Assembly: GCA_024710405.1 (NCBI GenBank)
Contig: JANJUV010000007.1
Span: 62,001 to 126,000 of the forward strand
Direction: 5' to 3'
DNA length: 64,000 nt
Source of the DNA: Bacteroidales bacterium
GTDB taxonomy: Bacteria; Bacteroidota; Bacteroidia; Bacteroidales; F082
In this document: positions 18,090 through 27,737 of the stretch, piece after piece
Layout of the letters: every line of letters starts with the position of its first letter
Position numbering within the stretch: position 1 is the first letter of the stretch
Position numbers and translations under genes: made by a program
The notes under the pieces: generated by a model
The model's database searches: none
Told to the model about the DNA's origin: nothing
Seen by the model: only the letters and a program-made list of their open reading frames with translations

Positions 18090-19778
18090 TTAAAACGTTG
18101 ATATTGAATGTCTCTTCCATAGATTATTAATTCTGAAATAAACATGATCATCACCGAGATAGAAGTTTGCGTTTCCGGGTGTCGGCACATCTGAACTGTT
18201 TAACGGCTCATGATTATTCAGGACGAACAGGGTATAGTCTTGCGCCAAAAACTCGTTAATTGATGCTTTTACATTCGTCCATTTGATCCTTGCTTTCTGT
18301 CCTTTCTCAGTTTCGACAAGAATTGAAGTGTCACCGGAGAATGCCATCATTTCGACCCTGTCATCACGCCCCTTTTTCAAGTACGGCAAAGCCTTCCTGC
18401 GGGGCTTATACGATACCTCAGTAAGTTGAAGAATGAACTTGTGCTCATTAACTATGTTTCTGCGAACATCAAGAGCACGCATGATCTCCTGCAACCCAAG
18501 GTTTGTATCAATAACATACACACCATCACCAGGAGAAAAAGAGGCGTTGTTAGCCTTAACATAGCTCTCGTCAATATCAAGAGCGTAATTAAGCAATGGG
18601 TTCTTATTCTTATTTAGGTATGATAGTGCTGCCTGATAAAGTTCTTCTTCGGCCGCTTCAATATACTCTTCCGGCAGGGTAATGTTGAGAATTACATACT
18701 TGTCTCCAACGGCAAATTGAAAAGCTGATGTGTCCGGATTAGGTATGTCGAGCCCCCGTTCATCAATGATCTTATTGATATGAAAAGTCTTTGTTGTTGG
18801 ATTGTACGAAGCAATCTCAAACTCATATCCGGCAAGGTTACCTGTATTAAAATGAATCGTTGCAGTAAGACCATCCACAAGGTATTGATTCAAGTCAAAC
18901 ATACCTGAGTCAACAAATTGATAGAATGATGCGCCAAGGCCTGTTACCTGACCCTCTCTTTCAGGATAGATATCATCAAATATTGCAATCTTCTCAATGA
19001 TACCGTAGTTAGCCTGTGCATCCACATCATTTAGGTATGAAGCTTCGTTATTAGGAAGCTTCAGGCGAGGGGAGAAGTTCCGGTAATTCGGACCGAGGTT
19101 CTTTGATGCGCCAAAAGCAAACAACCTTGTTACTATATTGTCAGCACTCGCAACATTCCTTGTCAGGGAATAAAGTCCTTTTCCTTTCCCATACTCAAAG
19201 GGCAAATAGGTAAACCCACCGGCCTGATTCTTTACATACAACACCCGTTCGTTGCCAAAAACAGCGTATTCATATTCGCATGAGAACTCCTGACAAAGCC
19301 TGTAAAGTGCATTGAGGCAATTAGTATCAGAAAACGATAGGGTCTTATAATCAGTTGTGCCTATTATATTCTGAATAGCCCAATAATCAGTACCGTAAAC
19401 ACGTTCAAGGTTTCGCTCCAGGACATGTAGAAAATCCATCAGGTTTCCGGTCAGGTAGAAGTCAGAGGACATATGAATGCCCGTGGCATCAACATCGAGG
19501 AAGGCTATCTTGCCGAGCTCATAAATCAGGCTCTCAAAAACGCAATCAAATTCGTATAGGTTTCGGGCTACCTTTTTGACAACCGGAGTTGTGTTCAGCA
19601 CATACTTTCTACCAAAGACTTCGATATAGCTGTTGATTGGAAGCTCAACATAAGAGGGGCGCTCAAAGTAAACTTTTGCAATATCTTCACCTAACAACTT
19701 CCTGCTTACCTCAGAATTTGGTTTGAGGTTAACAGTGACAGCTGTCATTGAAGGACGTATGATCTGCAAGGTTTCCAT
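18090..19778 (-). CDS. Tail-associated (Tal-like) baseplate protein
   Basis: A 562-aa protein following the Dit-like gene, overlapping it by one base. Position, size and sequence style (YVELPINSYIEVFGRKYVL near the start, LYRLCQEFSCEYEY near residue 165) fit the tail-associated hub proteins of siphoviruses related to Mu gp44/T4 gp27, which close the tail tube and hold the fibres. The C-terminal ~70 residues may link to the fibre. No peptidase motif was recognised, so a wall-degrading role is not claimed. Confidence 0.75.
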   Translation of the reverse strand: METLQIIRPSMTAVTVNLKPNSEVSRKLLGEDIAKVYFERPSYVELPINSYIEVFGRKYVLNTTPVVKKVARNLYEFDCVFESLIYELGKIAFLDVDATGIHMSSDFYLTGNLMDFLHVLERNLERVYGTDYWAIQNIIGTTDYKTLSFSDTNCLNALYRLCQEFSCEYEYAVFGNERVLYVKNQAGGFTYLPFEYGKGKGLYSLTRNVASADNIVTRLFAFGASKNLGPNYRNFSPRLKLPNNEASYLNDVDAQANYGIIEKIAIFDDIYPEREGQVTGLGASFYQFVDSGMFDLNQYLVDGLTATIHFNTGNLAGYEFEIASYNPTTKTFHINKIIDERGLDIPNPDTSAFQFAVGDKYVILNITLPEEYIEAAEEELYQAALSYLNKNKNPLLNYALDIDESYVKANNASFSPGDGVYVIDTNLGLQEIMRALDVRRNIVNEHKFILQLTEVSYKPRRKALPYLKKGRDDRVEMMAFSGDTSILVETEKGQKARIKWTNVKASINEFLAQDYTLFVLNNHEPLNSSDVPTPGNANFYLGDDHVYFRINNLWKRHSISTF

Positions 19779-20224
19779 TAAGCGATATACTCTTTAAGGT
19801 TAAGGTTGAATGTCCATATGTTCTTTGCAAACCGGAACTTCTTCAAAACTTTGATCTCGTCAACCCGATAAACATTGTAGGTTCTTTGTGTCGCCTCTCC
19901 ATAAAAGTTGACTGTAAGGACATGAATGCCGGGCGTGTCAAGGATAGCCACCAATGCTTCAATATTTGATATTGCCTCTGTAATGGTTGAACCTTTAACA
20001 AAGCATTCCAGCGTGAATTCCCGGGCTTCTTTTTTGACGGTTAACAGGTCAACCACTTCACCGTCTTCATCAATCCAGTTGTGGCTGTAGGCTATCTTGC
20101 GTTTACCTACATTAAAGAGGCCGTGACTATCTTTTACGTAGATATTCAGGGTCGACAAATCTGTATTATCGATCAGGTATTTAACCTTGAACTGGTGCTG
20201 TTGGATCGGTGGAATTGTTGACAT
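19778..20224 (-). CDS. Distal-tail (Dit-like) protein
   Basis: A 148-aa beta-rich protein directly after the tape measure and before the Tal-like gene, the fixed place of distal tail proteins. It contains AYSHNWIDEDGEVVDL and a strand-rich second half (YNVYRVDEIKVLKKF) that would form the galectin- or ring-type domain. Assignment is from synteny more than sequence. Confidence 0.65.
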   Translation of the reverse strand: MSTIPPIQQHQFKVKYLIDNTDLSTLNIYVKDSHGLFNVGKRKIAYSHNWIDEDGEVVDLLTVKKEAREFTLECFVKGSTITEAISNIEALVAILDTPGIHVLTVNFYGEATQRTYNVYRVDEIKVLKKFRFAKNIWTFNLNLKEYIA

Positions 20225-20229
20225 TGTGA

Positions 20230-23200
20230 TTATCCTCCTGTTGCCCTTGTTTGGTTAATTACATCATTAGACTTGAGTTGAAGAAACTCGTAAATGTTCC
20301 TGATATAAACATTGTTACGTGTGTTCCACTCAATCTTTGAAAGTTCAAGAAGCTGATTATTCATGATGTTCAAGGCCTGAGCCTGATTCATCCTGATAGC
20401 GTTCATTTGACCGGCAATGATTCCGGCTGTTTCTTCCGATACACCCCTGATTGCTCCGGTAAGCTTAGAAGCAGATTCATCAAACTCCCCGAAATCAATA
20501 CCTGTAATATCTTCAAGTTGCTCCAGGAAGTCAGAAGCACCGTTAATTATTCCATACCAGAATTCCTGTAATTTTTCAATCTCATCAGGTGAAAGTAGAC
20601 CGTCTGAGCTATAAGCAGCAAATATCTCGTACCATTCCTGCATCTGGGAGTCCAGGAATTTAGTTTGAACAGCACGGAGAATTGCCTTCTTCATCAGATC
20701 CTCAAAAGAGTCTGCAAAATCTTCCGCAGCAAATTTCCCTTGCTCAAACCCATCTATAATACCATCAATGATGGAGTCCGCAGTTGTACCGGTGACTGAT
20801 TGTAGCCATTCTTCACGTATCTGTATTAACCTTTCTTCGGCATCCTCAATGGCTTGATAATACTCCATTGCAATATTATACTGCTCCTGAGAGATGATTC
20901 CGTCTTTGAAGGCTTTTCGTAAAGCTTCAAAAGTATCTGCCATCCCGGTAAGCTGCTTAAGTGTGCCAATAGATACAGGGTCAACGTATTTGCCAAGTGA
21001 TTCCGGCAACCCCTGAAGCTCAAATTTCATTTTGTCAATCTGAGACTTGAGCTGATCGATTGTTTCACGGATGAAATCTGCACTCTGCCCATAGTTTACC
21101 CCACTACTTAAAGAGTTGAGCTGCTTCTCAAGTTCAGAGTTAATATCTTCAAGTGTGACAAGAAGTTTTCTGTTATATGCCAATCTTTCTTCTTCAACCT
21201 TTTTGATTTTTGCCTGAAAACCAAACATTTTATCCAAGGCATCGGCTGTGGAAAAGATCATGCCGGTAATTGACCCGGCTGCGCCTATTGAATCTGTAAA
21301 TCCTCCGGTTGTTGGATCGGTCTTTAACCCTCTTAAAGCATTCCCAAGATAACCAACCGCATCTGAAAGTGATCGGATTGAATAATCAATGCTTTCATTG
21401 ACCGATGAGAACATATCTGCAATTCTATGCATCTGATCAGCAGCAAGACCAAGCCCATCTGCCATGTTCTCAATTTTGGTGCTGCCAATTCCATCACCAA
21501 TCTCGTTTATCAACTTCAATATCTTTTTGTATTCCTCAGGCTGCAATTCAAGCAAAGCAAGTTGTTTCCTGAGAATTTCAAGGTACCGCTGCGCCTCATT
21601 TCTTGAAAGTCTTGAAAGGTTGTTAGTGAGCTGATCGTATGCTTCAGATGAAGCTATTTCCTGCGCGTTGATAGCCTTTAACTGTTCTTCTTTGAGTTTC
21701 TTTGCTGCAGCAATAGCTTTCTCATAGTCTTCAGTTGAAAGTGAATTCTTATCAAGTTTGCGGACGTTGTCCTGATATTCCTTTTCGACGTCGAGCCTTT
21801 TACCGGCAAAATCAGCAGTTCTTCTCAGAAGATCTTCATAGACTTCCATTGACTGTTTTGAGAATTCCTTCTCAGACTTTGAAAGCTCCTCTGTCAGCAG
21901 CTTGATCTTAGCAAAACTCAGTTCAGAACCATCGAATTCCCCGACCGCCAACATCTTTTGTTTGATGAAATTGATGTAGTCAATTAGCTCTTGATAACCT
22001 GTTTTAGCGCTTTGAATTTCTTCATTAAAAAGGTCGATTCTTGTTTTTGCTCCAAGAAGGTCGTCCTTAGCCGATAACAATGTTCCTAAGTTCTCAAGAT
22101 CAAAAGATGTCTTGCTTTGTTTAGATTCTAAACGATATATTTCATTGTTAAGATACTCCAGATATGACTTACCACCTTTAAGTAGGTTATTGAACTGTTT
22201 TTCTGCAGCCTGGTCTCCATATTTCTCTACCCATTTATAGTAAAGGCCGTAAGCGTGTTGGATTTCCTTTAGCTGATTAATCATTGAATCTTTCGTCTTT
22301 GGCTCCAACACTTTCCCCAATACCTTTGAGATTTCGGTTTCCTTCAGTTCAATCAGTTTAAGAAGTTCATCTATCTCTGATTGAGTTAAAGCTGTTTTAA
22401 GTTTTGATTTAAGGTCATCAAGCTCCTTTTCAAGGTTAGCCAGTATACCTACAACTGAACTTGACATAGATAGCCCTGCACTTTTTAATATCTGTTCTGC
22501 TCTTTTCTGCGAGTCAATTGAGATTGAGTTTAGATCTTCTATGCTTTTTACTATCTGTTTCTTCTCATCCTCAAGTTTTTTGTATGCCTCATTTTCAGTC
22601 CAGAATGAAGTCAATTTTCTGCCTGTTTCAGGATCAGTTATTGTTTGAAGTTTTTGCTTTGGAGTTTTACTTAATTCAATCTCATTTAAAACTAACTCTC
22701 GAGCTTTTTCAGAAGATAAGGCAAATGCTGCAACTGCTTTGGCTTTTTCAATTTGAGCCTCGATAAACAATTGTTTATTGTCAATAAGGAGGTTCTCTGC
22801 CTCTGCCACATTGCGAACAGAAGTGCCTAATGACTCAAATTCATCGTTGTTTTCTTTAATGAATTTTGTTTGCTCTTTAAGATCCTTTCCAAGCGCCTTC
22901 CATTTTGAAGACAAAAGTTCTATTCTCGAAACGGTCTTGTACGCCTCGTCGGCAACCATTCCTGCAAGCTCTTTCTGCTGCTTCCGGATCTGGTTTTGTT
23001 GTGTTATTACTTTGTCAAATAGTAATATCAGTCCTGTAACCGCTATCGACAATCCCAGCGTTAAAGTTGCCATGAGCGCTTTTGCAGCGACATTTGAAAT
23101 TCCTAACGCTCCTGCAAGTTTGAGGCTTGCTAAGGCAAATAGCTCTTTCAGTTTTACCAGGGTAACCAATGAGAATGCGGAATCCTTGTGTAATGTTTGT

Positions 23201-23892
23201 TGAACCTGTTGCAATCCGATAGTAATTGCCATTAAGGATTGAACCTTAACCATAATCTTCTGCAGGTTCTCGTTTTCGCCGCTAAAAAGTCCGATAGCCC
23301 CTTGTGCAGCTGAAAATCCTCCTGCAAGTCCACCAATCATACTGACAAAGCCCTGAAGCATTCTGTCTGCTCGTGACAGTATTAGGGTTTGTTTATAGAC
23401 CTCGTTTATTGACTGTGCTAACTGCCCGGCTTCCGATTGAAGCTTCTCAAATTCTTCACTGTTTCTTTTACCAGCAGCCTCAAGTGCGATCATTTCATTT
23501 CGCACTAATCGAAGTTTTTTTACATATGACTCATGTGTGACTTCATTATTTTTTACAGCTACTTCAAGATCGATTAATGCATTTCGTTCTGCATCCAGTT
23601 CTCTCTTGAGTGCAATTGATTCTTGTCTTAATTCCTCTCTTGCTGGTACACCATACGGAAGTTTACTGATTTTCTTGTTGAGATCTGTCAGTTGTGCTTC
23701 TAATTCTCTGATAACATTCTTTTGAATCTTAACATTTGCAACCGTAACATTGACGAGATCATCAATTGACTTTCCACTTTTTTCAGCAGTTGACGAAACA
23801 CGTTTAAGCCTTTTTTCCATTTCATCAATAATGGAATTAAAGGTCTTAGCATCAATTGTGGCTTCAAAATCAAGTGGGCCCTGTCCGTTCAT
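20230..23892 (-). CDS. Tail tape measure protein
   Basis: A 1220-aa protein and the longest phage gene in the window. The first ~180 residues and several later blocks are coiled coil (SIDDLVNVTVANVKIQK, LDDLKSKLKTALTQSEID). Hydrophobic Gly/Ala-rich segments lie near 185-220 and 255-295, as in other tape measures, which enter the host membrane during DNA injection. At about 0.15 nm per residue, the known scaling, it predicts a tail near 180 nm. It overlaps the preceding chaperone-extension frame by 4 nt and is followed after 5 nt by the Dit-like gene. Confidence 0.93.
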   Translation of the reverse strand: MNGQGPLDFEATIDAKTFNSIIDEMEKRLKRVSSTAEKSGKSIDDLVNVTVANVKIQKNVIRELEAQLTDLNKKISKLPYGVPAREELRQESIALKRELDAERNALIDLEVAVKNNEVTHESYVKKLRLVRNEMIALEAAGKRNSEEFEKLQSEAGQLAQSINEVYKQTLILSRADRMLQGFVSMIGGLAGGFSAAQGAIGLFSGENENLQKIMVKVQSLMAITIGLQQVQQTLHKDSAFSLVTLVKLKELFALASLKLAGALGISNVAAKALMATLTLGLSIAVTGLILLFDKVITQQNQIRKQQKELAGMVADEAYKTVSRIELLSSKWKALGKDLKEQTKFIKENNDEFESLGTSVRNVAEAENLLIDNKQLFIEAQIEKAKAVAAFALSSEKARELVLNEIELSKTPKQKLQTITDPETGRKLTSFWTENEAYKKLEDEKKQIVKSIEDLNSISIDSQKRAEQILKSAGLSMSSSVVGILANLEKELDDLKSKLKTALTQSEIDELLKLIELKETEISKVLGKVLEPKTKDSMINQLKEIQHAYGLYYKWVEKYGDQAAEKQFNNLLKGGKSYLEYLNNEIYRLESKQSKTSFDLENLGTLLSAKDDLLGAKTRIDLFNEEIQSAKTGYQELIDYINFIKQKMLAVGEFDGSELSFAKIKLLTEELSKSEKEFSKQSMEVYEDLLRRTADFAGKRLDVEKEYQDNVRKLDKNSLSTEDYEKAIAAAKKLKEEQLKAINAQEIASSEAYDQLTNNLSRLSRNEAQRYLEILRKQLALLELQPEEYKKILKLINEIGDGIGSTKIENMADGLGLAADQMHRIADMFSSVNESIDYSIRSLSDAVGYLGNALRGLKTDPTTGGFTDSIGAAGSITGMIFSTADALDKMFGFQAKIKKVEEERLAYNRKLLVTLEDINSELEKQLNSLSSGVNYGQSADFIRETIDQLKSQIDKMKFELQGLPESLGKYVDPVSIGTLKQLTGMADTFEALRKAFKDGIISQEQYNIAMEYYQAIEDAEERLIQIREEWLQSVTGTTADSIIDGIIDGFEQGKFAAEDFADSFEDLMKKAILRAVQTKFLDSQMQEWYEIFAAYSSDGLLSPDEIEKLQEFWYGIINGASDFLEQLEDITGIDFGEFDESASKLTGAIRGVSEETAGIIAGQMNAIRMNQAQALNIMNNQLLELSKIEWNTRNNVYIRNIYEFLQLKSNDVINQTRATGG

Positions 23893-24173
23893 AGGTTTAG
23901 TATCCTTTCAATTTCTGAAACTTCTTCCGGTTCTTCAATGGTATTGTCTTTCGAGGAATCGTACCGGGGGGCATCAACGATCATCATCTGGAGGTTCACC
24001 CAGGATATCTTCCACAGCAAGTGTTCATACGTCCAGCCGGTAGCAGTACACACACTCCACAGGCTGCCCCACAAAGACTTCAAGCCCTTGTGCTTTACTC
24101 TATCAGACCGTCCTTCGGTTTGGTCACCCTCAGGGTGTGTATCAATCTGATAGAATTCGTAAAAGATGCTGTG
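23889..24173 (-). CDS. Tail assembly chaperone extension (G-T type), probable -1 frameshift product
   Basis: This minus-strand frame is open from 24173 to 23889, has no good start codon and overlaps the end of the preceding chaperone gene. The overlap itself reads as sensible protein (FYEFYQIDTHPEGDQTEGR), then HKGLKSLWGSLWSV and ISWVNLQMMIVDAP. Lambda-like phages make a longer chaperone (gpGT) by -1 slippage near the end of gene G. A run of four T on the minus strand at 24164-24161 lets tRNA-Phe re-pair perfectly after a -1 slip into this frame. The only internal start is a TTG at 24083 without a ribosome site. It overlaps the tape measure start by 4 nt. Confidence 0.65.
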   Translation of the reverse strand, partial: HSIFYEFYQIDTHPEGDQTEGRSDRVKHKGLKSLWGSLWSVCTATGWTYEHLLWKISWVNLQMMIVDAPRYDSSKDNTIEEPEEVSEIERILNL

Positions 24174-24544
24174 TTACTCATTACCATGACCATCCCCATC
24201 ACAGAGAACAACTTCGAAGGAGTTATTTTCCATAACAGGTAATAGGCAAGGATTGAGGTAAACAGCTTTATCTTCCACTTGCTGTTGAGGATAATAATAG
24301 CGACAAGCCGGGAAACCCTTTTGGCGTTCTCAGGAACCATCATAAAGCTCCCGGCGTAGGCGGAGTCTTTCAGTTTTTCTTCATCAAGAGCAATTTCAGC
24401 AAAGATCTTACTCATATGAAGAAGTGTCCCAAGGTAAGGTTGACGTACCCGGAACCTTAGAAACCCGGCCTTAAATACCATACCGCTTTCAAGCAAGGTA
24501 TCAACGGCTTGCCGCTCAACATTGATCTTGTCCCTTTCGGTCAT
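24095..24544 (-). CDS. Tail assembly chaperone (gpG-like)
   Basis: A 149-aa protein between the tail tube and tape measure genes, where siphoviruses encode the chaperone that coats the tape measure before tube assembly. The N-terminal ~100 residues are helical and polar (TERDKINVERQAVDTLLESG); the last ~50 read hydrophobic and may be replaced by the -1 extension at 23889-24173. Assignment is by position and the overlapping-frame layout. Confidence 0.65.
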   Translation of the reverse strand: MTERDKINVERQAVDTLLESGMVFKAGFLRFRVRQPYLGTLLHMSKIFAEIALDEEKLKDSAYAGSFMMVPENAKRVSRLVAIIILNSKWKIKLFTSILAYYLLWKITPSKLFSVMGMVMVMSNTASFTNSIRLIHTLRVTKPKDGLIE

Positions 24545-24557
24545 ATACCTGAAGGGA

Positions 24558-25067
24558 TTAGGTAGTTACTTTGCTGACAACAATAGGGGCAACCCCGGTT
24601 TTTGTTGGAGTAAGCACCTTGGCCTTTACCCTGACAAGAGCAACGTTCTTCTTGCTCAGATTGACATCAAGCCTTGCCTCGATCTTTGCCCGGGCAATTT
24701 CGTACTTGATGTTTTTTCTTGAGATAATCTCGATACTCTGTTCAATTGAAGGCACATCAGCAGGTGCATTCCACTTTGCAGTGTCGCCAGTGCCGGTAAC
24801 CTCTCCACCAAGCACTTTTACAAGTGTGGCAGGGGTCATATCGGCAATAGCCCACTCAACCATGGTCAACCCTTTTTTGGTCAACGATTCAATCGGGTCA
24901 TCGGATTCCTCAATGAAAAACTCGGTTGTTTCACCTTCCTCCTGGATGATGGTGGCCGTGTCTTCAAAAGTGCCTGCAAGGGCAGCCAGTGAGGTTCCCA
25001 TACCGCCGTCAACAGCGATGTCACCCATCTTGATGCTTTTGAGTCCTATAGATATTCTTTCTGACAT
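24558..25067 (-). CDS. Major tail tube protein
   Basis: A 169-aa beta-rich protein (MSERISIGLKSIKMGDIAV start; LVRVKAKVLTPTKTGVAPIV end). It lies between the tail terminator-like gene and the chaperone, the standard place of the tube protein that stacks in hexameric rings. A Glu/Asp-rich loop near 40-57 could be the interdomain hairpin. Synteny-based, with a supporting size. Confidence 0.75.
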   Translation of the reverse strand: MSERISIGLKSIKMGDIAVDGGMGTSLAALAGTFEDTATIIQEEGETTEFFIEESDDPIESLTKKGLTMVEWAIADMTPATLVKVLGGEVTGTGDTAKWNAPADVPSIEQSIEIISRKNIKYEIARAKIEARLDVNLSKKNVALVRVKAKVLTPTKTGVAPIVVSKVTT

Positions 25068-25086
25068 TTTTTTGCGGTTTTAAAGA

Positions 25087-25497
25087 TTAATCTTCGCCGG
25101 TAAACATAAACCTGATCCTCACATTGGCATAGTGTTCATTCACACCCTCATTCCTGATGACGGCGTGGTTCTCCACATAATGCCAGTAGTTTGATCCGGT
25201 TTTCTTGTGTAACAGGCTTATTACTGTTTCCGAAATTTGCTTAAGCCGGGCATAGTCCGGCATACTGGAATCCTGTTTGCCTTTGATCTTTAGCAAAAGG
25301 TTTGGAACGTAAGCGTTAACATTGATCACACATTGCTGGACTGTTTCCCCTGTAATTGGCAAAGCATTAACTACAACATCCTCAAGTGAAGATTCAAAAG
25401 GACGGGACAGCTTGTAAACTCCACCGGTGATAGTTGATGAAAGAGAGGCGTTAACCTGCTTCCAAACAATGTCAATGGCATCATTAATCGTTTTCAT
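25087..25497 (-). CDS. Tail terminator/completion-like protein
   Basis: A 136-aa protein overlapping the gp10-like gene by 4 nt and followed by the tail tube gene. Alternating alpha/beta pattern and a closing antiparallel strand (EHYANVRIRFMFTG) resemble small tail-completion proteins that cap the tube. No motif identifies it on its own. Confidence 0.6.
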   Translation of the reverse strand: MKTINDAIDIVWKQVNASLSSTITGGVYKLSRPFESSLEDVVVNALPITGETVQQCVINVNAYVPNLLLKIKGKQDSSMPDYARLKQISETVISLLHKKTGSNYWHYVENHAVIRNEGVNEHYANVRIRFMFTGED

Positions 25498-25961
25498 AGC
25501 TTCATCTTTTTGATCTGTTCTTTGAGCTTTTCAAGCTCCCGGGGAAGTTTCTCGTTAGCCTGATATTCAGTTGTAGTTAGAACATCTCTGCCGCGGCTTT
25601 CAACAGCATAGGCATATTCCATACCAGCAACAAATATCAGAGCGTACCCTGACGAATGATTCTTTGACAGGTTCAAAGCGTGGTTTTCTCCGATAGTTTT
25701 ACCATCAACTGGTTTAGGTTTGTGACCTGAAACAGAAGCAAAGTCCCTGGTGGCAACATTACCGTTATAGACAATGATATATCCGGTGGAACTTCTCAGG
25801 TTACCAGTTTGGTCGTTATAACCTAATTCCGGGGGGATGCTTCGGGCATAGTTAACGAGTTCTTCTCCTACTTTTGAAAGCCGGAGGATTATAGCCTCAT
25901 CAACCTTTTTCTTCAGGTCCCTCAATCTGGTCTTATAACTACCTTTAGCCTTTATACCCAT
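25494..25961 (-). CDS. HK97 gp10-like head-tail protein
   Basis: A 155-aa protein with the usual gp10 layout: basic helical start (YKTRLRDLKKKVDEAIILRL), ARSIPPELGYNDQTGNLRSS with the conserved TGxLRxS motif, then YALIFVAGMEYAYAVESRG with the typical Y-A-xx-VE motif, and a helical end. It is positioned between the stopper-like and terminator-like genes. gp10-family proteins act at the head-tail joint. Confidence 0.8.
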   Translation of the reverse strand: MGIKAKGSYKTRLRDLKKKVDEAIILRLSKVGEELVNYARSIPPELGYNDQTGNLRSSTGYIIVYNGNVATRDFASVSGHKPKPVDGKTIGENHALNLSKNHSSGYALIFVAGMEYAYAVESRGRDVLTTTEYQANEKLPRELEKLKEQIKKMKL

Positions 25962-26275
25962 ATCCGACAGTTTTTCAGTTCTCGTGAAAATCGCAGAATA
26001 TTACCCTTGATTCTGGGACGGCCAGATACATCATTGATGATCACAACTGTTCCTGGGTCAAGGTCAGGGCATTCAGCCGGAGTATAAATGACAGAGCTGT
26101 ACGTAACACTTTCCCCATCCGGGGAGCTGATCTTTCTTCCGGAACCGTTTGGTTCTTCCCTACAGAAGCAAACAAAGGTTGAAAGAGGTTCGCTTACAAT
26201 GAAGTTTCCACTTTCGTCTTGCTGACTTTCGCTATTTAAGTTCTGAAGAAATAAGCTGTGTTTGTACCTCATCAC
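25952..26275 (-). CDS. Head closure/stopper-like protein
   Basis: A 107-aa beta-rich protein (YSSVIYTPAECPDLDPGTVV, GRPRIKGNILRFSREL) resembling small barrel-type stopper proteins (SPP1 gp16 type). It sits between the adaptor-like and gp10-like genes, sharing one base with the former and 10 nt with the latter. Assigned by synteny. Confidence 0.6.
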   Translation of the reverse strand: MMRYKHSLFLQNLNSESQQDESGNFIVSEPLSTFVCFCREEPNGSGRKISSPDGESVTYSSVIYTPAECPDLDPGTVVIINDVSGRPRIKGNILRFSRELKNCRIWV

Positions 26276-26589
26276 TACCAGAGTTTTGATCCGTCGCTAA
26301 TCGTACTTTGGGAAACATACCTGGAAGCATCAAGGCCGGCAGTTTGGCATAGTGTCCTGATTCTGACTTTCAGCCCTTCTGTGTCATAGTTCTGTGAGAA
26401 CCCGCCTTCGCTCTCTGAATTTAGTGAAAGAAAACGGGAGATGATCAGTACAGCTGCTTTAGCAATTGACTTCTCAGAGGTGTAATCTTCATCAGGTTGC
26501 ACATCAATGTCAAGCAGAACCTTCTCTGCCTGTTTACTCGAAACAGTATAAGGTTCACATTCGGCCAGTAATGCTTCCAGGTTTGTCAT
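26275..26589 (-). CDS. Head-tail adaptor-like protein
   Basis: A 104-aa all-helical protein directly after the capsid gene (TNLEALLAECEPYTVSSKQ; SIAKAAVLIISRFLSLNSES). Small helical proteins here are usually gp6/gp15-type adaptors docking on the portal. The short length and helical content fit, but no diagnostic motif is visible. Confidence 0.6.
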   Translation of the reverse strand: MTNLEALLAECEPYTVSSKQAEKVLLDIDVQPDEDYTSEKSIAKAAVLIISRFLSLNSESEGGFSQNYDTEGLKVRIRTLCQTAGLDASRYVSQSTISDGSKLW

Positions 26590-26599
26590 ATGTGAGACA

Positions 26600-27715
26600 T
26601 TATGAAGTTGCTGTTACATCAAGTGAAACAATACCATCGATGGTAGTGAACACCGGTAAAGCCCGGGATGAAGCCTGTGTCATTTCGGCTGCCAGTTCGT
26701 TCTTACTTTCACCTGTGCGCCATTGCGCAACAACGATGTTGCCGCGGTCATAGGTCGAGTAAGAAACGTTTTCTTCCGGCATGATCTGGCTGTCTTCAAA
26801 GGCAGTCTTTACGATGCCGATCTTGCCAGACGGGATAAACACAACCTTAGCCGTATTCCATGGGTTAACAGCAGATCTCTTACCATCTACCAGAACGTCA
26901 TTACGTTTGCTTACAACCATTATCGGAGGCAAGCCAAACCTTGATAGCTGCTGGTTCATGAAGTCAAGAGCAAGTGGGGTATTGAGCTTGTCAGTACCAT
27001 AGATAGCTTGTTTGATTGTTTTGAACCGGGCCAGCTTCAATGCAGTAGAATTATCCATGAGCATTGCACCAAACTCAACCTTGCCTTTGAACTCATTCAC
27101 GATCTCAATAAGATCTGCAAACGGGTCCGCAGTGTTAAGATTGGCGTCATTCCAGATTGCCGAAACAAACTTCTTATTGTCATCCGGTAACTGGTAGTCA
27201 AGCTTCCAGCGGCGACCATCAGGATTGTTCGATTCGGTAAACTCCACAACGCCATCATTCGAGAGGGCTGTAAGGGTAATGAAGTCAAGCCTGTCTTTTA
27301 CGCCCTTCACAGCATCAGCCACGTTTGCAAACATGGTTTCCTGAAGCTTTGCGATTTTGGCAGAGTCGGTGATGCGCTTTGTTTCGAGCATCTGAAGCAA
27401 CTCCCTCAGTTTGTTTGCCTGCATGGGAAACTTATGGCCAATCCTCGGGATGCTTCCCTGGAATGTGCCAAGTCCGTCATGCGAGCGCAGAGGGGTAGCG
27501 GCATTGTCGCCAATAACAGAAGCCAGGACGGTCAGCTTGAAGGTGCCAACGATTTCCTCGAAGGTTAATCCATACTGAGGGGTGTCCCAATCCATCAACT
27601 GGTCGGTATAGGCCTGGCTGAAAAGTTGTTTTTGCTTTTCTGAGGCCTGGTCAAAGGTGATCTGTACCAACCTGGTCAAATCTCCAAAAAGTTCAGAATT
27701 AAAAAATGATTTCAT
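26600..27715 (-). CDS. Major capsid protein
   Basis: A 371-aa coat protein that assembles the icosahedral head. It starts MKSFFNSELFGDLTRLVQ and contains KDRLDFITLTALSNDG, GAMLMDNSTALKLARF and RFGLPPIMVVSKRND, matching major capsid proteins of the gpE/HK97-fold type seen in Bacteroidota siphoviruses. The neighbours confirm it: scaffold and decoration-like genes come before it and connector genes after. No N-terminal prohead protease domain is present, so maturation by a fused protease is not indicated. Confidence 0.88.
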   Translation of the reverse strand: MKSFFNSELFGDLTRLVQITFDQASEKQKQLFSQAYTDQLMDWDTPQYGLTFEEIVGTFKLTVLASVIGDNAATPLRSHDGLGTFQGSIPRIGHKFPMQANKLRELLQMLETKRITDSAKIAKLQETMFANVADAVKGVKDRLDFITLTALSNDGVVEFTESNNPDGRRWKLDYQLPDDNKKFVSAIWNDANLNTADPFADLIEIVNEFKGKVEFGAMLMDNSTALKLARFKTIKQAIYGTDKLNTPLALDFMNQQLSRFGLPPIMVVSKRNDVLVDGKRSAVNPWNTAKVVFIPSGKIGIVKTAFEDSQIMPEENVSYSTYDRGNIVVAQWRTGESKNELAAEMTQASSRALPVFTTIDGIVSLDVTATS

Positions 27716-27737
27716 GTTGTATTTCCTCCTTTACTTT

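Noticed and set aside
24571..25083. 170-codon plus-strand open frame.
   Set aside because: It is antisense to the tail tube gene, low in sense of composition, and has no neighbours on that strand.
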